Shown: positions 29,652-39,364 of the stretch, piece by piece
Numbering within the stretch: position 1 is the first letter of the stretch
Layout: each line of letters opens with the position of its first letter
Assembly: GCF_021532655.1 (NCBI RefSeq)
Contig: NZ_JAKGAS010000009.1
Location: 62,001 to 126,000 of the forward strand
Source of the DNA: Paraglaciecola algarum
Lineage (GTDB): Bacteria; Pseudomonadota; Gammaproteobacteria; Enterobacterales; Alteromonadaceae
Reading direction: 5' to 3'
Length of the DNA stretch: 64,000 nt
Made by a program: the position numbers and the translations under genes
Notes under the pieces: model-generated
What the model was told of the DNA's origin: nothing
Database searches by the model: none
Seen by the model: the letters and a program-made list of their open reading frames with translations, nothing else

Positions 29652-30710
29652 TTAGGCACTATCCCGTTCAATAAGTTTTGTCGGCATAAGGATCTTAGAA
29701 ATAGTTTCACCTTTTACTAACATTAGTACCGCTTGCTCGCCTTTTTCTTTACTTTTTTGACAGACAGTGGTGAGACGAGGAGACGTTCTATTTGCCTCAG
29801 GGATATCATCAAAACCGACCACACTCAGCTCATTGGGAATCGATATAGACATTTCAGCAGCCACGTTCAGAACCGCGCTTGCAATCACGTCACTCATACA
29901 TAAAATAATATTAGGTCGTGGGTTAATAGATAATACTTCTTTTGCAGCTTGCTTAGCCAAAGCAAAAGTATTATGTGGTACATGCCAAATTTGCTCAGGA
30001 GAAATAACGATTTGGTTTTCTTTTGCTGCTTGCAAATAACCGTTCAATCTTCTTCGAGAAACAGATTCACTTTCATCGTATAACTCATCTTCCGTGATAC
30101 GGCATACTCTTTCAGAATGAATCAGCCTCAACCCCAAAATTGCAGCAGAAGGGTCAACTCTCTTTGTTAACACAAAATTAGCCACTTCATAAGCAGCCGC
30201 TTGATTATCTATATTAATAGAAGCAAATTCAGGGGCATCAAAATCAACAGTGACAATAGGTTTACCCGATTGAATCACTCGTTTATACAATGGGTTATTT
30301 TCTTGACTACCATACACAATAAAACTATCGGGAAGTGACTCAATACCAGAGTTGTGTTTACCAGAATCTGCACCAGACAGTAATAATAATTGCTTTTGGT
30401 GTTTTTCTATGGTCTCTGCAATACCAGATAAAAACTGGTTAGCCACAGGATCATTAAAGTAGTAACTCAAAGGATCGCTCAATAACACGCCTAAAACACC
30501 AGACTCCCCTTTTCTTAGGGAGCGTGCAGTAAGGTTCGGCCCGTGATAACCAATTTCTGCACATTCAGTTAAAATTCGTTCACGTAAAGATTTAGATAAT
30601 TGATCTGGCCTATTAAACGCATTTGAAATGGTCGCCGTTGACACATTCAGGGTTTTAGCCACTGTTTTTAGTGTCCACACAATTTTAGTCGATTTCAGTT
30701 TTTCAGTCAT
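29652..30710 (-). CDS. LacI-family repressor of the sucrose genes
   Basis: DNA-binding regulator of 352 residues. The N-terminal helix-turn-helix and hinge are clear: TLKTVAKTLNVSTATISNAF followed by LTARSLRKGESGVLGVLL. Residues about 75-350 form the periplasmic-binding-protein-like sensor domain (VVGFDDIPEANRTSPRLTTV near the end). It lies directly upstream of sucrose phosphorylase on the same strand, with a TTAAACGTTTAA palindrome 29 bp before its own start, implying autoregulation. It probably senses sucrose or fructose and controls the three boxes at 27789, 29500 and 30739. Confidence 0.9.
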   Translation of the reverse strand: MTEKLKSTKIVWTLKTVAKTLNVSTATISNAFNRPDQLSKSLRERILTECAEIGYHGPNLTARSLRKGESGVLGVLLSDPLSYYFNDPVANQFLSGIAETIEKHQKQLLLLSGADSGKHNSGIESLPDSFIVYGSQENNPLYKRVIQSGKPIVTVDFDAPEFASINIDNQAAAYEVANFVLTKRVDPSAAILGLRLIHSERVCRITEDELYDESESVSRRRLNGYLQAAKENQIVISPEQIWHVPHNTFALAKQAAKEVLSINPRPNIILCMSDVIASAVLNVAAEMSISIPNELSVVGFDDIPEANRTSPRLTTVCQKSKEKGEQAVLMLVKGETISKILMPTKLIERDSA

Positions 30711-30738
30711 AATAAGCAGTGCTTAAAGCAACCTTAAA

Positions 30739-30750
30739 TTAAACGTTTAA
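30739..30750. promoter_or_regulatory. LacI-type operator before lacI (autoregulation)
   Basis: TTAAACGTTTAA, a perfect 12-bp palindrome, core-identical to the box at 29500-29517 and placed 29 bp upstream of the regulator's start codon. Confidence 0.78.
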
Positions 30751-31111
30751 GTATATTGCAAAAAGCAGACTTTATTAGCAAGCAAAACGTTAGAAATTAA
30801 GTTTTGCTCTATTTTACTTTATAAATCTGCGCTGAAACTCTAGACGATAAATTTTAACTAAAAGTCCTTTTCCAGTGACTAAAACATCAAATAATTCCTT
30901 TATCTAACGTTAAGAAATATCTGATATGAATTTTCAATACCATGTTTAAATCTTACGAAAAATCTAATGATAGTGTACAGGTTGAATTATATTATTTCCT
31001 AAATATCATACAGATAGAGTAAATTTACTGACACATCCCAATCACAAAACTTTAAAAAAAAGTAAACACATTGTTAATAAAAATAAATTTTTTTAATAAT
31101 TTACAACTGTA

Positions 31112-31227
31112 TGTTACCAGTAACAGGTGTTCAAGTAACTAAAATTGATAACAATCACATTATTTGACACCTCAGAAATGTTACGGGTAACTATAGGTTT
31201 TTATAAATTAAATTGCTACCGGTAGCA
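31112..31227. promoter_or_regulatory. One perfect and two weaker ACCGGT-like boxes before the TBDR
   Basis: TGCTACCGGTAGCA at 31214-31227 is a perfect palindrome of the pectin-box type. Two looser relatives lie upstream: TGTTACCAGTAACA (31112-31125) and TGTTACGGGTAACT (31179-31192). Centre spacings are about 67 and 35 bp. The arrangement links this TBDR-halogenase operon to the regulator of the pectin genes. Confidence 0.65.
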
Positions 31228-31413
31228 GTGACACAAGGAACAAGGTGAAAGGTTTATAGGTACTAAATAAGGTGCACATATTCATCACTTATTAAGTTTT
31301 AAAAACAAAAAATAATTAACTTGGGAGTTCATACATAAATGTCAAAATTTAACAGTTTAAAACCTCTAATTTTGCCAAACCATCGAAAGGTTGGCAAAAA
31401 TGAGGCTTCGCCT

Positions 31414-34400
31414 ATGTTTAAAAAATCTATACTAGCGGCTGCGATAATATCTTGCACTTCGCAGGCATACGCACAACAAAACACCAACCAAGATACAGAC
31501 GAATTAGAAATCATCTCTGTTACAGGTCAACGTCAATCACTTGCTGACGCTTTAGAATTGAAACGTGAAGATACCACTATTGGGGATTCAATCGTTTTAG
31601 ATGAAGCCGGTAAAGTACCAAGCACATCATTACTTGAAATATTACAACGTGTGCCTGGCGTAACCATGAATCGAGTGCGAGCAGGGGCTGAAGGTTCACC
31701 AGATGGCTTTTCTTTTGAGGGCTCAGGCGCTCAAGTTCGAGGTTTAACTAAAACCAAAACATTAGTTAACGGTCATGCGGTTTATTCAGCTAATGGTGGT
31801 AATGGACTGAGTTGGAATGACATTGGTCCCGAACTTTTAAAGACGGTTACGGTTTATAAAGCGAGCCGCGCAGACTTGGTTGAAGGTGGTGTGGCTGGTA
31901 CTGTCAATTTAGAAACTAAAATGCCATTTGATTATGAAGGATTTCATGGTTCTTTATCTGCAACTGCTGACTATGGTGACTTCTCCGATGCACTAACACC
32001 GGCACTGTCAGGCTTGATTTCAGATCGTTTTGATACTGACATCGGTGAAATTGGTGTACTTGTTGATTTGGCCTACTCAAAAATTGAATCGTTTGATAGT
32101 AACTTAATTAACCCTCCTTATTATGCAAATAATTATAATGGTAACCGAGTTTACGTCCCAAGTGGTGTTCGCCAAACCCATGACGAGTTTTCTCGTATTC
32201 GTAAAGGTTATTATGCTGCTGTTCAGTGGAAGCCTCTTGACAATTTAGAGGTACATCACACCACTTTTGCATCAGAAAAAGCCAGTAATCGACATAGCCT
32301 GATTATGACTAATGAAACAAATGGTCAAGTAGGTATTTTTGACGGAGCTGAATTTGATAATAATAATGTATTTGTCAGAGGTGCTATTGGTAGCAACAAT
32401 TTAACATCTGGCCTGGCTGTTAGTTCGGAAAGAAGCTATCGTCCAGCTTTTGGTAAAACCTCAGATCACGTCACCGGCTTTAAATACATTGAGGATAATT
32501 GGGAACTAAGTGGCAGTTATCAATTCACAAATGCTAGAGCCCATTTCGGTAAATATGGCATTGGTAGTTCTGTTACTAATGGCAATAATATTATTCAAAC
32601 TAATATTGATGTTTCTGGTGATCGACAAATTATCGACTTCAATGGTCAAGAGTTATCAACCGCACCAGAAGATACCGGTTTTTCTAAATTTACTTGGCTG
32701 AATTCAAGAACCGACTCAAAAACCCATGCAGCTCATATAGATGCAATCATTCATATTGATGGTGATTTTTTTAAACAAGTAAAATTTGGCGCGCGAACTG
32801 AGAATCGTAATGAAGCAGATTCCTTTATCGGTAGTTGGTGGTCAGCAACAGGGCGTGATTGGAATGGTGTACCTAGAGGAGACGTAGGTTCGGCAACAGA
32901 TGGAGATTTTTACCATGAAGAGTTTTCTGATTTCTTTAAAGGCGATATTCCATCACTTGGCAGTGTTTGGCTTGGCACGCCTGAATTGAATCAAAATGAT
33001 AATTTTAACCGCTTTATAGACACCTATGCTTCTTGTGGACCTAATCTTCATTATCAATGTTCAGATCCAGAAGCAAGTACCGCTTTATACGAAGATAGAA
33101 CTCTAAATAATACGCCGGAGTGGTATGAAACGTTTTACAAATCAAGAAATGCATATTTCATGGTTGGTTTTGAACAAGACGGTAATTCAGCATTTACTAC
33201 ATTTAGTGGTAATTTCGGTTTACGTTATGTTAAGTATGACGTTGAAAGTATTGGTAATTTTACCTTTGTTGATGAATCTCGTTATTATGCTAACCAAGCA
33301 GATGCTGATGCATCATTAGCAGCAATGGGCGGTATTGAAGGGGCTCTAGCGTGGCAAGAAGCCAATGAAGGTATACAACCTCCTCTTACTAGAGAAAGTG
33401 TTGGTTATTCTATCGACCGAAGGGGCAGCTTTTCTAACGATTACATCTTACCGTCGTTTAATATTAAATTTGAACCAGCTGATGACTGGGTGGCTCGTTA
33501 TGCGTTTACTAAAACACTGACCGCGCCGAATTCTTCTCAAATTAGAGCACGAGGTAATGCCAGTGTTCAAACCACTGTTAACCCGATTAATGAGCAATTA
33601 GACTTACAATACCCTGAGGATGATATTTCGGTTCCGTCAGTGTTTGCGGGTTATGCAAATAGTTCAGGTAACCCATTCCTAGAGCCAGAAATTGCTTTGA
33701 ATCATGACTTCTCGCTCGAATGGTATCCTAAAGAAGGTTCATCGGTTAGCCTATCGTTATTCCATAAAACAGTTGAAAATTACATTACTTTCAATAACTT
33801 TTCAGGACCGGCGAGTGGCTTCTTTTCTGAAGAAGATCTGCCGCAATCCAAAATTGCAGATGAAAATGTCGATGATAGTGTATTCCTAGATGGCAATATA
33901 TCGAGTCGTACTAATTTTAATGCAGATGAAGATACCATCATTAGTGGTTTCGAATTAGCCGGACGTACATACTTTGATCAACTTGATGGCTGGATGAGTG
34001 GTTTTGGTATCGACGCTAACGTGACTTATATTAACAACGACGCTCCTGATGCATTTGCCTTAGATATTAATGGTGACAAACTTGTAGTGCCGGTTATTGG
34101 TCTTTCTGAATGGACCTACTCTTCTACCTTACTTTATGATTTGGATTCCATAAGTGCTCGTATCGCCTATAACTGGCGTGATGATTATTTAACCACAACT
34201 AATGATGGTAGCTCGACCAGAGTCTATCAGGACCCGTTCTCTGGTGACGATATTCAAATCGGTTTACCTGTTTATGCTAAAGCCAGTGGTCGTCTTGATG
34301 CGAGTATCTCCTACAAATTATCTGATAATATGAATGTGAAACTAAACGTTCAGAACCTCACTGATGAGGATCAGGTAACACAGATGGAAATATTAGATGA

Positions 34401-34470
34401 TGTCTTTGTTAAACGTGCAGTGTTTGTAACGGATCGTCGTTATAGCCTTCACTTTAGTATGACTTTTTAA
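31414..34470 (+). CDS. TonB-dependent receptor linked to halogenase homologues
   Basis: Outer-membrane receptor of about 1018 residues. From the ATG at 31414 a normal signal peptide appears (MFKKSILAAAIISCTSQAYAQ) with GAGG 8 nt upstream. An earlier in-frame ATG at 31339 with GGGAG would add 25 polar residues before the signal, so I prefer the later one; both remain possible. Next come a TonB-box-like IISVTG, a plug with TSLLEILQRVPGVTMNR and AQVRGLTKTKTLVNG, and a barrel ending YSLHFSMTF. It belongs to the large receptor class that travels with tryptophan-halogenase homologues. The two genes that follow are such homologues, 71 bp downstream. An ACCGGT box upstream suggests pectin-related induction. 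Confidence 0.9.
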   Translation: MFKKSILAAAIISCTSQAYAQQNTNQDTDELEIISVTGQRQSLADALELKREDTTIGDSIVLDEAGKVPSTSLLEILQRVPGVTMNRVRAGAEGSPDGFSFEGSGAQVRGLTKTKTLVNGHAVYSANGGNGLSWNDIGPELLKTVTVYKASRADLVEGGVAGTVNLETKMPFDYEGFHGSLSATADYGDFSDALTPALSGLISDRFDTDIGEIGVLVDLAYSKIESFDSNLINPPYYANNYNGNRVYVPSGVRQTHDEFSRIRKGYYAAVQWKPLDNLEVHHTTFASEKASNRHSLIMTNETNGQVGIFDGAEFDNNNVFVRGAIGSNNLTSGLAVSSERSYRPAFGKTSDHVTGFKYIEDNWELSGSYQFTNARAHFGKYGIGSSVTNGNNIIQTNIDVSGDRQIIDFNGQELSTAPEDTGFSKFTWLNSRTDSKTHAAHIDAIIHIDGDFFKQVKFGARTENRNEADSFIGSWWSATGRDWNGVPRGDVGSATDGDFYHEEFSDFFKGDIPSLGSVWLGTPELNQNDNFNRFIDTYASCGPNLHYQCSDPEASTALYEDRTLNNTPEWYETFYKSRNAYFMVGFEQDGNSAFTTFSGNFGLRYVKYDVESIGNFTFVDESRYYANQADADASLAAMGGIEGALAWQEANEGIQPPLTRESVGYSIDRRGSFSNDYILPSFNIKFEPADDWVARYAFTKTLTAPNSSQIRARGNASVQTTVNPINEQLDLQYPEDDISVPSVFAGYANSSGNPFLEPEIALNHDFSLEWYPKEGSSVSLSLFHKTVENYITFNNFSGPASGFFSEEDLPQSKIADENVDDSVFLDGNISSRTNFNADEDTIISGFELAGRTYFDQLDGWMSGFGIDANVTYINNDAPDAFALDINGDKLVVPVIGLSEWTYSSTLLYDLDSISARIAYNWRDDYLTTTNDGSSTRVYQDPFSGDDIQIGLPVYAKASGRLDASISYKLSDNMNVKLNVQNLTDEDQVTQMEILDDVFVKRAVFVTDRRYSLHFSMTF

Positions 34471-34494
34471 GGCAAGCGGTTTTAAGGTAAGCGG
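34465..34494 (+). repeat. 15-bp tandem duplication across the TBDR stop codon
   Basis: TTTTAAGGCAAGCGG and TTTTAAGGTAAGCGG are directly adjacent and differ at one base; the first copy contains the TAA stop of the TBDR gene. It looks like a replication-slippage duplication. No function is evident. Confidence 0.7.
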
Positions 34495-34541
34495 TAAAGA
34501 TGCTCTTAAGCAAACTTAACTAATGTGATACGAGGTATAGA

Positions 34542-36095
34542 ATGACTAAGAGTGTCTTAATTGTTGGCGGGGGAACCGCCGGTTGGACAACTGCCGCATA
34601 CATGGCGCAGATGTTAGCAGCAGACACCCCTGGAGGGGTGTCTATCACGTTAGTAGAATCTGACGAAATTGGTATCCTAGGTGTTGGTGAGGGTACCTTT
34701 CCTATTATTCGTAAAACAATGCGCACTATTGGCATTGATGAAAGTGAACTTATTCGTGATGCGAATGCCACATTTAAACAAGGCATTCGCTTTAATAATT
34801 GGAAAAAAAATCCGGCGGATGATCCGGAGAATAGCTATTTTCATCCTTTTCAAGTGGCTTCTCAACACACAGATATGGATCTTTTGCCTTATTGGTTGCT
34901 TGGCGTTGCCGGCGATGTGCCGTGGGCTGAGGCTTGTACAGTGCAAGAGCGAGTGGTTGATGGCAAACTTGCCCCCAAATTAATTACTCACCCTAATTAC
35001 GATGGACCTCTTAATTACGCCTATCATTTTGATGCGTCTAAATTTGCTGAAGTTCTTCGTCGCCGAGCGATGGTTATGGGAGTCAAACGCTTAATTGACA
35101 CCATAGAAGATGTCAAACTTGATGAGCATGGCGCAATTTCTTATGTTCAAGGGCGCACCCATGGCGAACTTAAAGCTGATTTATATATCGACTGTACCGG
35201 CTTTAGAGCCCTCTTAATTGGTAAAGCACTCGGTTCGGAGTTGACCTCATTTAAAAATGAACTCTTTTGTGACCGCGCTGTAGCTATGCAAATACCTTAT
35301 GAACATCCCAACACCCCCATCCCATCGTGTACTTATACCACAGCTAAAGAGTCAGGCTGGATTTGGGATATAGGTCTACATGACCGTCGAGGTCTCGGTT
35401 ACGTGTATTCTTCAAAATATTGTAGTGATGATGAAGCACTAGCCACATTAAAAAAACACATTGGTCCAGCAGCCGATAATAAACAACATAAAGTACTCCC
35501 ATTTGAGCCGGGTATTAGAAAAACCCAATGGCATAAAAACTGTGTAGGTATTGGCCTATCTGTAGGGTTTATTGAGCCTTTAGAAGCCACTGGTATTAGT
35601 TTTGCTGAAATTGCCGCTTTAATGTTATGTAATTTATTTCCTTGGTCAGGCGATTATGAACATTCAGCGACACAATTTAATAAAGCAATGACCACACGTT
35701 TTGAACATGTAAAAGATTTTATAAAGCTGCATTACTATTTAAGCGATCGTAATGACACTCAATTTTGGCAGGATAACCGTTCGCCAGACTCTGCTTCCGA
35801 TTACCTAAAAAGAAAATTAGAGCAATGGCGACATCGCCCGCCGTCTTTTCTAGATATTGATCTTAGCCATGATATTTTTGATGAAAATAGTTGGCAATAT
35901 ATTCTTTATGGCATGGGCTTTAAAACCGATATTTCGGCTAGAGCAGATGCACTGCGCTTTTACGACGAAGCAAAACGTGAATTTGAAAGTATTCGACAAC
36001 AAAGTAAAAATGCCATGTCAGCCGTCCCTACTCATCGAGACTTAATCAATGAAGTGATTAAAACAGGCTTTCGCCCCAAGAAAATGCCAAGGTAA
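34542..36095 (+). CDS. Flavin-dependent tryptophan-halogenase homologue 1 (atypical motif)
   Basis: FAD-binding protein of 517 residues in the PrnA/RebH superfamily. The N-terminal nucleotide motif GGGTAGW (9-15) and GVGEGTFP are clear. The catalytic lysine is conserved at K79 (ATFKQGIRFNNW), and E348 matches the PrnA active-site Glu in EPLEATGISF, although the following Ser of the family is Ala here. The monooxygenase-blocking WxWxIP signature is WIWDIG (273-278), its Pro replaced by Gly. It is encoded 71 bp after a TBDR gene with GAGG before the ATG, and its stop overlaps the next start by one base (TAATG). Such TBDR-linked members may modify something other than free tryptophan; no substrate can be assigned. 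Confidence 0.85.
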   Translation: MTKSVLIVGGGTAGWTTAAYMAQMLAADTPGGVSITLVESDEIGILGVGEGTFPIIRKTMRTIGIDESELIRDANATFKQGIRFNNWKKNPADDPENSYFHPFQVASQHTDMDLLPYWLLGVAGDVPWAEACTVQERVVDGKLAPKLITHPNYDGPLNYAYHFDASKFAEVLRRRAMVMGVKRLIDTIEDVKLDEHGAISYVQGRTHGELKADLYIDCTGFRALLIGKALGSELTSFKNELFCDRAVAMQIPYEHPNTPIPSCTYTTAKESGWIWDIGLHDRRGLGYVYSSKYCSDDEALATLKKHIGPAADNKQHKVLPFEPGIRKTQWHKNCVGIGLSVGFIEPLEATGISFAEIAALMLCNLFPWSGDYEHSATQFNKAMTTRFEHVKDFIKLHYYLSDRNDTQFWQDNRSPDSASDYLKRKLEQWRHRPPSFLDIDLSHDIFDENSWQYILYGMGFKTDISARADALRFYDEAKREFESIRQQSKNAMSAVPTHRDLINEVIKTGFRPKKMPR

Positions 36096-37636
36096 TGACT
36101 AAATATGAATCTTACAAAACAAAGATGAGTAATAAACCCAAAGTAAAAAATGTGGTGATTGTTGGCGGCGGTACATCCGGTTGGATGTGTGCTGCAGCGA
36201 TTGCTCGAACTGCGCCCCCCCATACAAACATCACCTTAATTGAATCCGAAGATATAGGAGTGATAGGTGTCGGTGAAGCCACTATACCAACACTATTAGA
36301 ATTTAATGACTTTCTCGGATTACAAGAAAATGATGTGCTACGGGAATGCCAAGGCACATTTAAGTTAGGCATCGATTTTATTGATTGGTACAAAAAAGGC
36401 CAAAGTTACTTCCACCCTTTTGCATTATACGGTCGTGACACGCCAGAGTTTTCTTTTCATCAGCTGTGGTTACGTTTAAAACAAATATCGACTGATACTG
36501 CTGGTGATATCGACGCCTACAATATTGGCACCGCAGCAGCCTACCTTGAGCGGTTTTCTCTCCAGCAAGGAGGGGCTAATGCAATTTTGTCGACTATACG
36601 TCACGCCTACCATATTGATTCTAAAAAGTATGGGCAAATGTTACGCCGCTATGCTCAAAATAAAGGAGTAAAACGTATAGAGGAAATGGTCGTTAATGTT
36701 GATCAAAACCCTGCAACCGGAGACATCCAATCGGTCACCTTAAAAGATAACCAAATTGTTGCTGGTGAGCTGTTTATTGACTGTAGTGGCTTTAAAGCAT
36801 TACTCATTGATGGGGTCATGCAGAGCAAGTTTGTTGATTGGAGTCACTATTTACCTTGTGATCGTGCTATCGCCCTGCAAACAAAACTTACAGCTCCCCC
36901 CGCTCCATATACCAAAGCCACCGCTGACTTAGCTGGATGGCGCTGGCGTATCCCCCTACAAGAGCGCGCTGGCAATGGACATGTTTATTCTAGTCAATTC
37001 ATGCAACACGACCAAGCATTAGAGCGTTTAGTAAACCACGCCGAAGGTAAGGCCCTAACAGAACCATTACCCTTACAATTTTGTACCGGCCATAGGCAAA
37101 AATTTTGGGGTAGGAACTGTGTAGCAATAGGCCTTGCTGGAGGTTTTATCGAACCGCTTGAGTCTACCAGCATTCACCTTGCACAGATGGGCATTCAGGA
37201 GCTGATTAATTTGTGGCCCGGGCGCGGTTGCAATGATGCTGAAATAGCTCACTACAACCATATGATGACTGAAGACTACGAAAAAATCCGGGATTTTATA
37301 ATACTCCACTATAAAACAACGCAACGAGAAGATACTCCATTTTGGCGTTACGTAAAAAACATGCCAATACCGGATACCTTGTCAGCCAAGATTGAAACGT
37401 TTCAACACAGTGGTCGAATTTTCACTGCTCCTAGAGACTTATTTAAAACACATAGTTGGTTGTCTGTTTTGGTGGGACAAGGCATTGTACCGAAACATTA
37501 TGAAGCAGCGATTGATAGGATCCCAGAAAACGCTCTAATTCAAAATATGCAACACCTTAAAGAAGCAGTAAATAAAACTGCATTGGCCTTACCTACTCAC
37601 GAAGCACATATCAACCGGATCTGTTCAAATAATTAA
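36095..37636 (+). CDS. Flavin-dependent tryptophan-halogenase homologue 2 (canonical motif)
   Basis: A paralogue of the preceding gene, 513 residues. It has GGGTSGW (24-30), GVGEATIP, the catalytic lysine K90 in GTFKLGIDF, the canonical WRWRIP (WxWxIP) motif, and EPLESTSIHL with the usual Ser after the active-site Glu. Its start overlaps the stop of homologue 1 in TAATG, so translation is probably coupled. An alternative start at Met11 (36125) lies just before the FAD motif. A separate flavin reductase would be needed; none is encoded nearby. The pair plus the TBDR form one operon ending before the convergent GH51 gene. Confidence 0.86.
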   Translation: MTKYESYKTKMSNKPKVKNVVIVGGGTSGWMCAAAIARTAPPHTNITLIESEDIGVIGVGEATIPTLLEFNDFLGLQENDVLRECQGTFKLGIDFIDWYKKGQSYFHPFALYGRDTPEFSFHQLWLRLKQISTDTAGDIDAYNIGTAAAYLERFSLQQGGANAILSTIRHAYHIDSKKYGQMLRRYAQNKGVKRIEEMVVNVDQNPATGDIQSVTLKDNQIVAGELFIDCSGFKALLIDGVMQSKFVDWSHYLPCDRAIALQTKLTAPPAPYTKATADLAGWRWRIPLQERAGNGHVYSSQFMQHDQALERLVNHAEGKALTEPLPLQFCTGHRQKFWGRNCVAIGLAGGFIEPLESTSIHLAQMGIQELINLWPGRGCNDAEIAHYNHMMTEDYEKIRDFIILHYKTTQREDTPFWRYVKNMPIPDTLSAKIETFQHSGRIFTAPRDLFKTHSWLSVLVGQGIVPKHYEAAIDRIPENALIQNMQHLKEAVNKTALALPTHEAHINRICSNN

Positions 37637-37767
37637 CACAGCCAAAGGTGCATGGCTGCAGTATGTCAAACAAACTCTTTCAGCAGGATATTAATGATAT
37701 AACAGTCGCTAACTAAATCATTATTTTCATCGGTATTAACGATCTCCTGCATAGCAAAAGAAGCTAA

Positions 37768-39309
37768 TCAGTTATTCAACTTAACCACAATTACTGATTT
37801 AGCTGGCAATTCAAAAGCGAAGTTGTCGTTAGAAGCCTTCACCTCAAATTGACGTGGCGCTAAATTATTTGGCTTATCAAAAGTATTGTGAGCGTCCATT
37901 TTAACATCCGTCAGAATTTGTCCTTTCACTCCTTGATACTTGCCATCAAGTCGAATGGTTTCTGCTTTATTTGGATCCAGATTCACAAGTGTTAACCACT
38001 GCTCACCAGTCTTAGTGACGGCTGCGCTAGCACTGATTTTATCCACGCTATTTTCGCCTTCTCCGTATTTACCATTATTTTTTAATGTTAAAGGAAGATA
38101 GCTGGCATCTTGAAAAGGCACATGCATTTTAAACACGTGATAAGTCGGTGTTAATAACATTTTTTCCTTGTCAGTCAATATCATGGCTTGCAACACATTT
38201 ATCATCTGCGCAATATTACTCATCTGTACTCGTTTAGCGTATTTATGAAAAATATTTAAGTTTACCGCTGCAACTATGGCATCACGTAAGCTATTTTGCT
38301 GGTAAAGAAATCCAGGTTCTCCTTCGCTCACATCAAACCAAGTGCCCCACTCGTCCACGTTAAATGCTACTTTTGCTTCAGGATCATATTTATCCATGAT
38401 GGCAATGTTATCCATTAAGAACTTTTCGATTTTAACTGTATTAACCATAGTGGATAACCATTCACTTTCTGGAAAATCAAGAGCCGCGCCCTTCTTACCC
38501 CAGTCTCCCGTGGGCAAAGTGTAGTAATGATGACTAATGGCATCCATTTTTACCCCAGTTTTTTTGGCTTTTATCAGGGTTTCAGTCCAGTCTGTTTGAG
38601 CATTTTGTCCGCCACTGGCAATAAATAGCGGTGTATTGTCATGGGGAGTTTTAGCAAACGTTGCATAGTGTTTGTATAAGTCAGTGTAATACTCTGGCGT
38701 CATGTTTCCGCCACAACCCCAGGCTTCATTGCCAATAGCGAAATGATCGATTCGCCAAGGTTTATCTCGGCCATTTGCTCGTCTTTGATTAGCTAATGTC
38801 GAGTCACTATCAGAGGTCATATACTCCAACCACTGAGCCATTTCGGTCGGCGTACCGGTGCCAAGATTTCCATTTACATAGACTTCAGCATTAAGCATTT
38901 CGGCGAGATCTAAAAACTCATGGGTACCAAAACGGTTATCATCTATTACACCGCCCCAAGTGGTATTCACTCGCTTAGCTCTTTCTTCTTTTGGTCCAAT
39001 GCCATCTTGCCAATGATATTCATCTGCAAAACAACCACCTGGCCAGCGTAACAAGGGTACTTGTAACTCTTTTAAAGCAGCTAAAACATCATTGCGGTAA
39101 CCGTTAGTATTAGGGATCTCACTGTTTTCACCCACCCATATACCTTCATAAATACCACGACCAAGGTGTTCCATAAACTGACCGTAAATATTTCGGTTAA
39201 TTTTCGACGCAGGTTTATCGACATGAATATTAACCGTCACATCTGCTTCGCTTGGCAGGGTTGTAAGCGACAGACACAGAATGCCAACCGCTAAAAATCG
39301 TTTAACCAT
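37768..39309 (-). CDS. GH51 alpha-L-arabinofuranosidase
   Basis: Exported retaining glycosidase of 513 residues, with a signal peptide ending about SEADV. It removes L-arabinofuranose from arabinoxylan or arabinan. The catalytic pair is visible: acid/base Glu in IGNEAWGCGG and nucleophile Glu in NVDEWGTWF. The N-terminal NIYGQFMEHLGRGIYEGIWVG is a family hallmark. It is third in the operon GH67 - acetylesterase - GH51, 55 bp after the esterase. The set as a whole debranches glucuronoarabinoxylan by removing glucuronate, acetyl and arabinose groups. Confidence 0.94.
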   Translation of the reverse strand: MVKRFLAVGILCLSLTTLPSEADVTVNIHVDKPASKINRNIYGQFMEHLGRGIYEGIWVGENSEIPNTNGYRNDVLAALKELQVPLLRWPGGCFADEYHWQDGIGPKEERAKRVNTTWGGVIDDNRFGTHEFLDLAEMLNAEVYVNGNLGTGTPTEMAQWLEYMTSDSDSTLANQRRANGRDKPWRIDHFAIGNEAWGCGGNMTPEYYTDLYKHYATFAKTPHDNTPLFIASGGQNAQTDWTETLIKAKKTGVKMDAISHHYYTLPTGDWGKKGAALDFPESEWLSTMVNTVKIEKFLMDNIAIMDKYDPEAKVAFNVDEWGTWFDVSEGEPGFLYQQNSLRDAIVAAVNLNIFHKYAKRVQMSNIAQMINVLQAMILTDKEKMLLTPTYHVFKMHVPFQDASYLPLTLKNNGKYGEGENSVDKISASAAVTKTGEQWLTLVNLDPNKAETIRLDGKYQGVKGQILTDVKMDAHNTFDKPNNLAPRQFEVKASNDNFAFELPAKSVIVVKLNN

Positions 39310-39364
39310 TGCTATCTATACTCTTTGATATACGTTTTATTAATTTGAAATTGTATATTTATAT

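Larger units (their letters stand above)
30711..31413. promoter_or_regulatory. Divergent regulatory region, lacI / TBDR (long intergenic)
   Basis: AT-rich region of more than 600 bp. The lacI side holds the TTAAACGTTTAA box; the TBDR side holds three ACCGGT-like boxes within about 120 bp. The stretch from about 30780 to 31100 shows no gene, hairpin or repeat that I can support. The end (31339-31413) could instead be the extreme 5' end of the TBDR gene. Confidence 0.65.

Noticed and set aside
29652..30710. LacI protein as regulator of the ACCGGT boxes
   Set aside because: Its own promoter and the sucrose genes carry TTAAACGTTTAA boxes instead, and no ACCGGT box lies in front of it or of sucrose phosphorylase.
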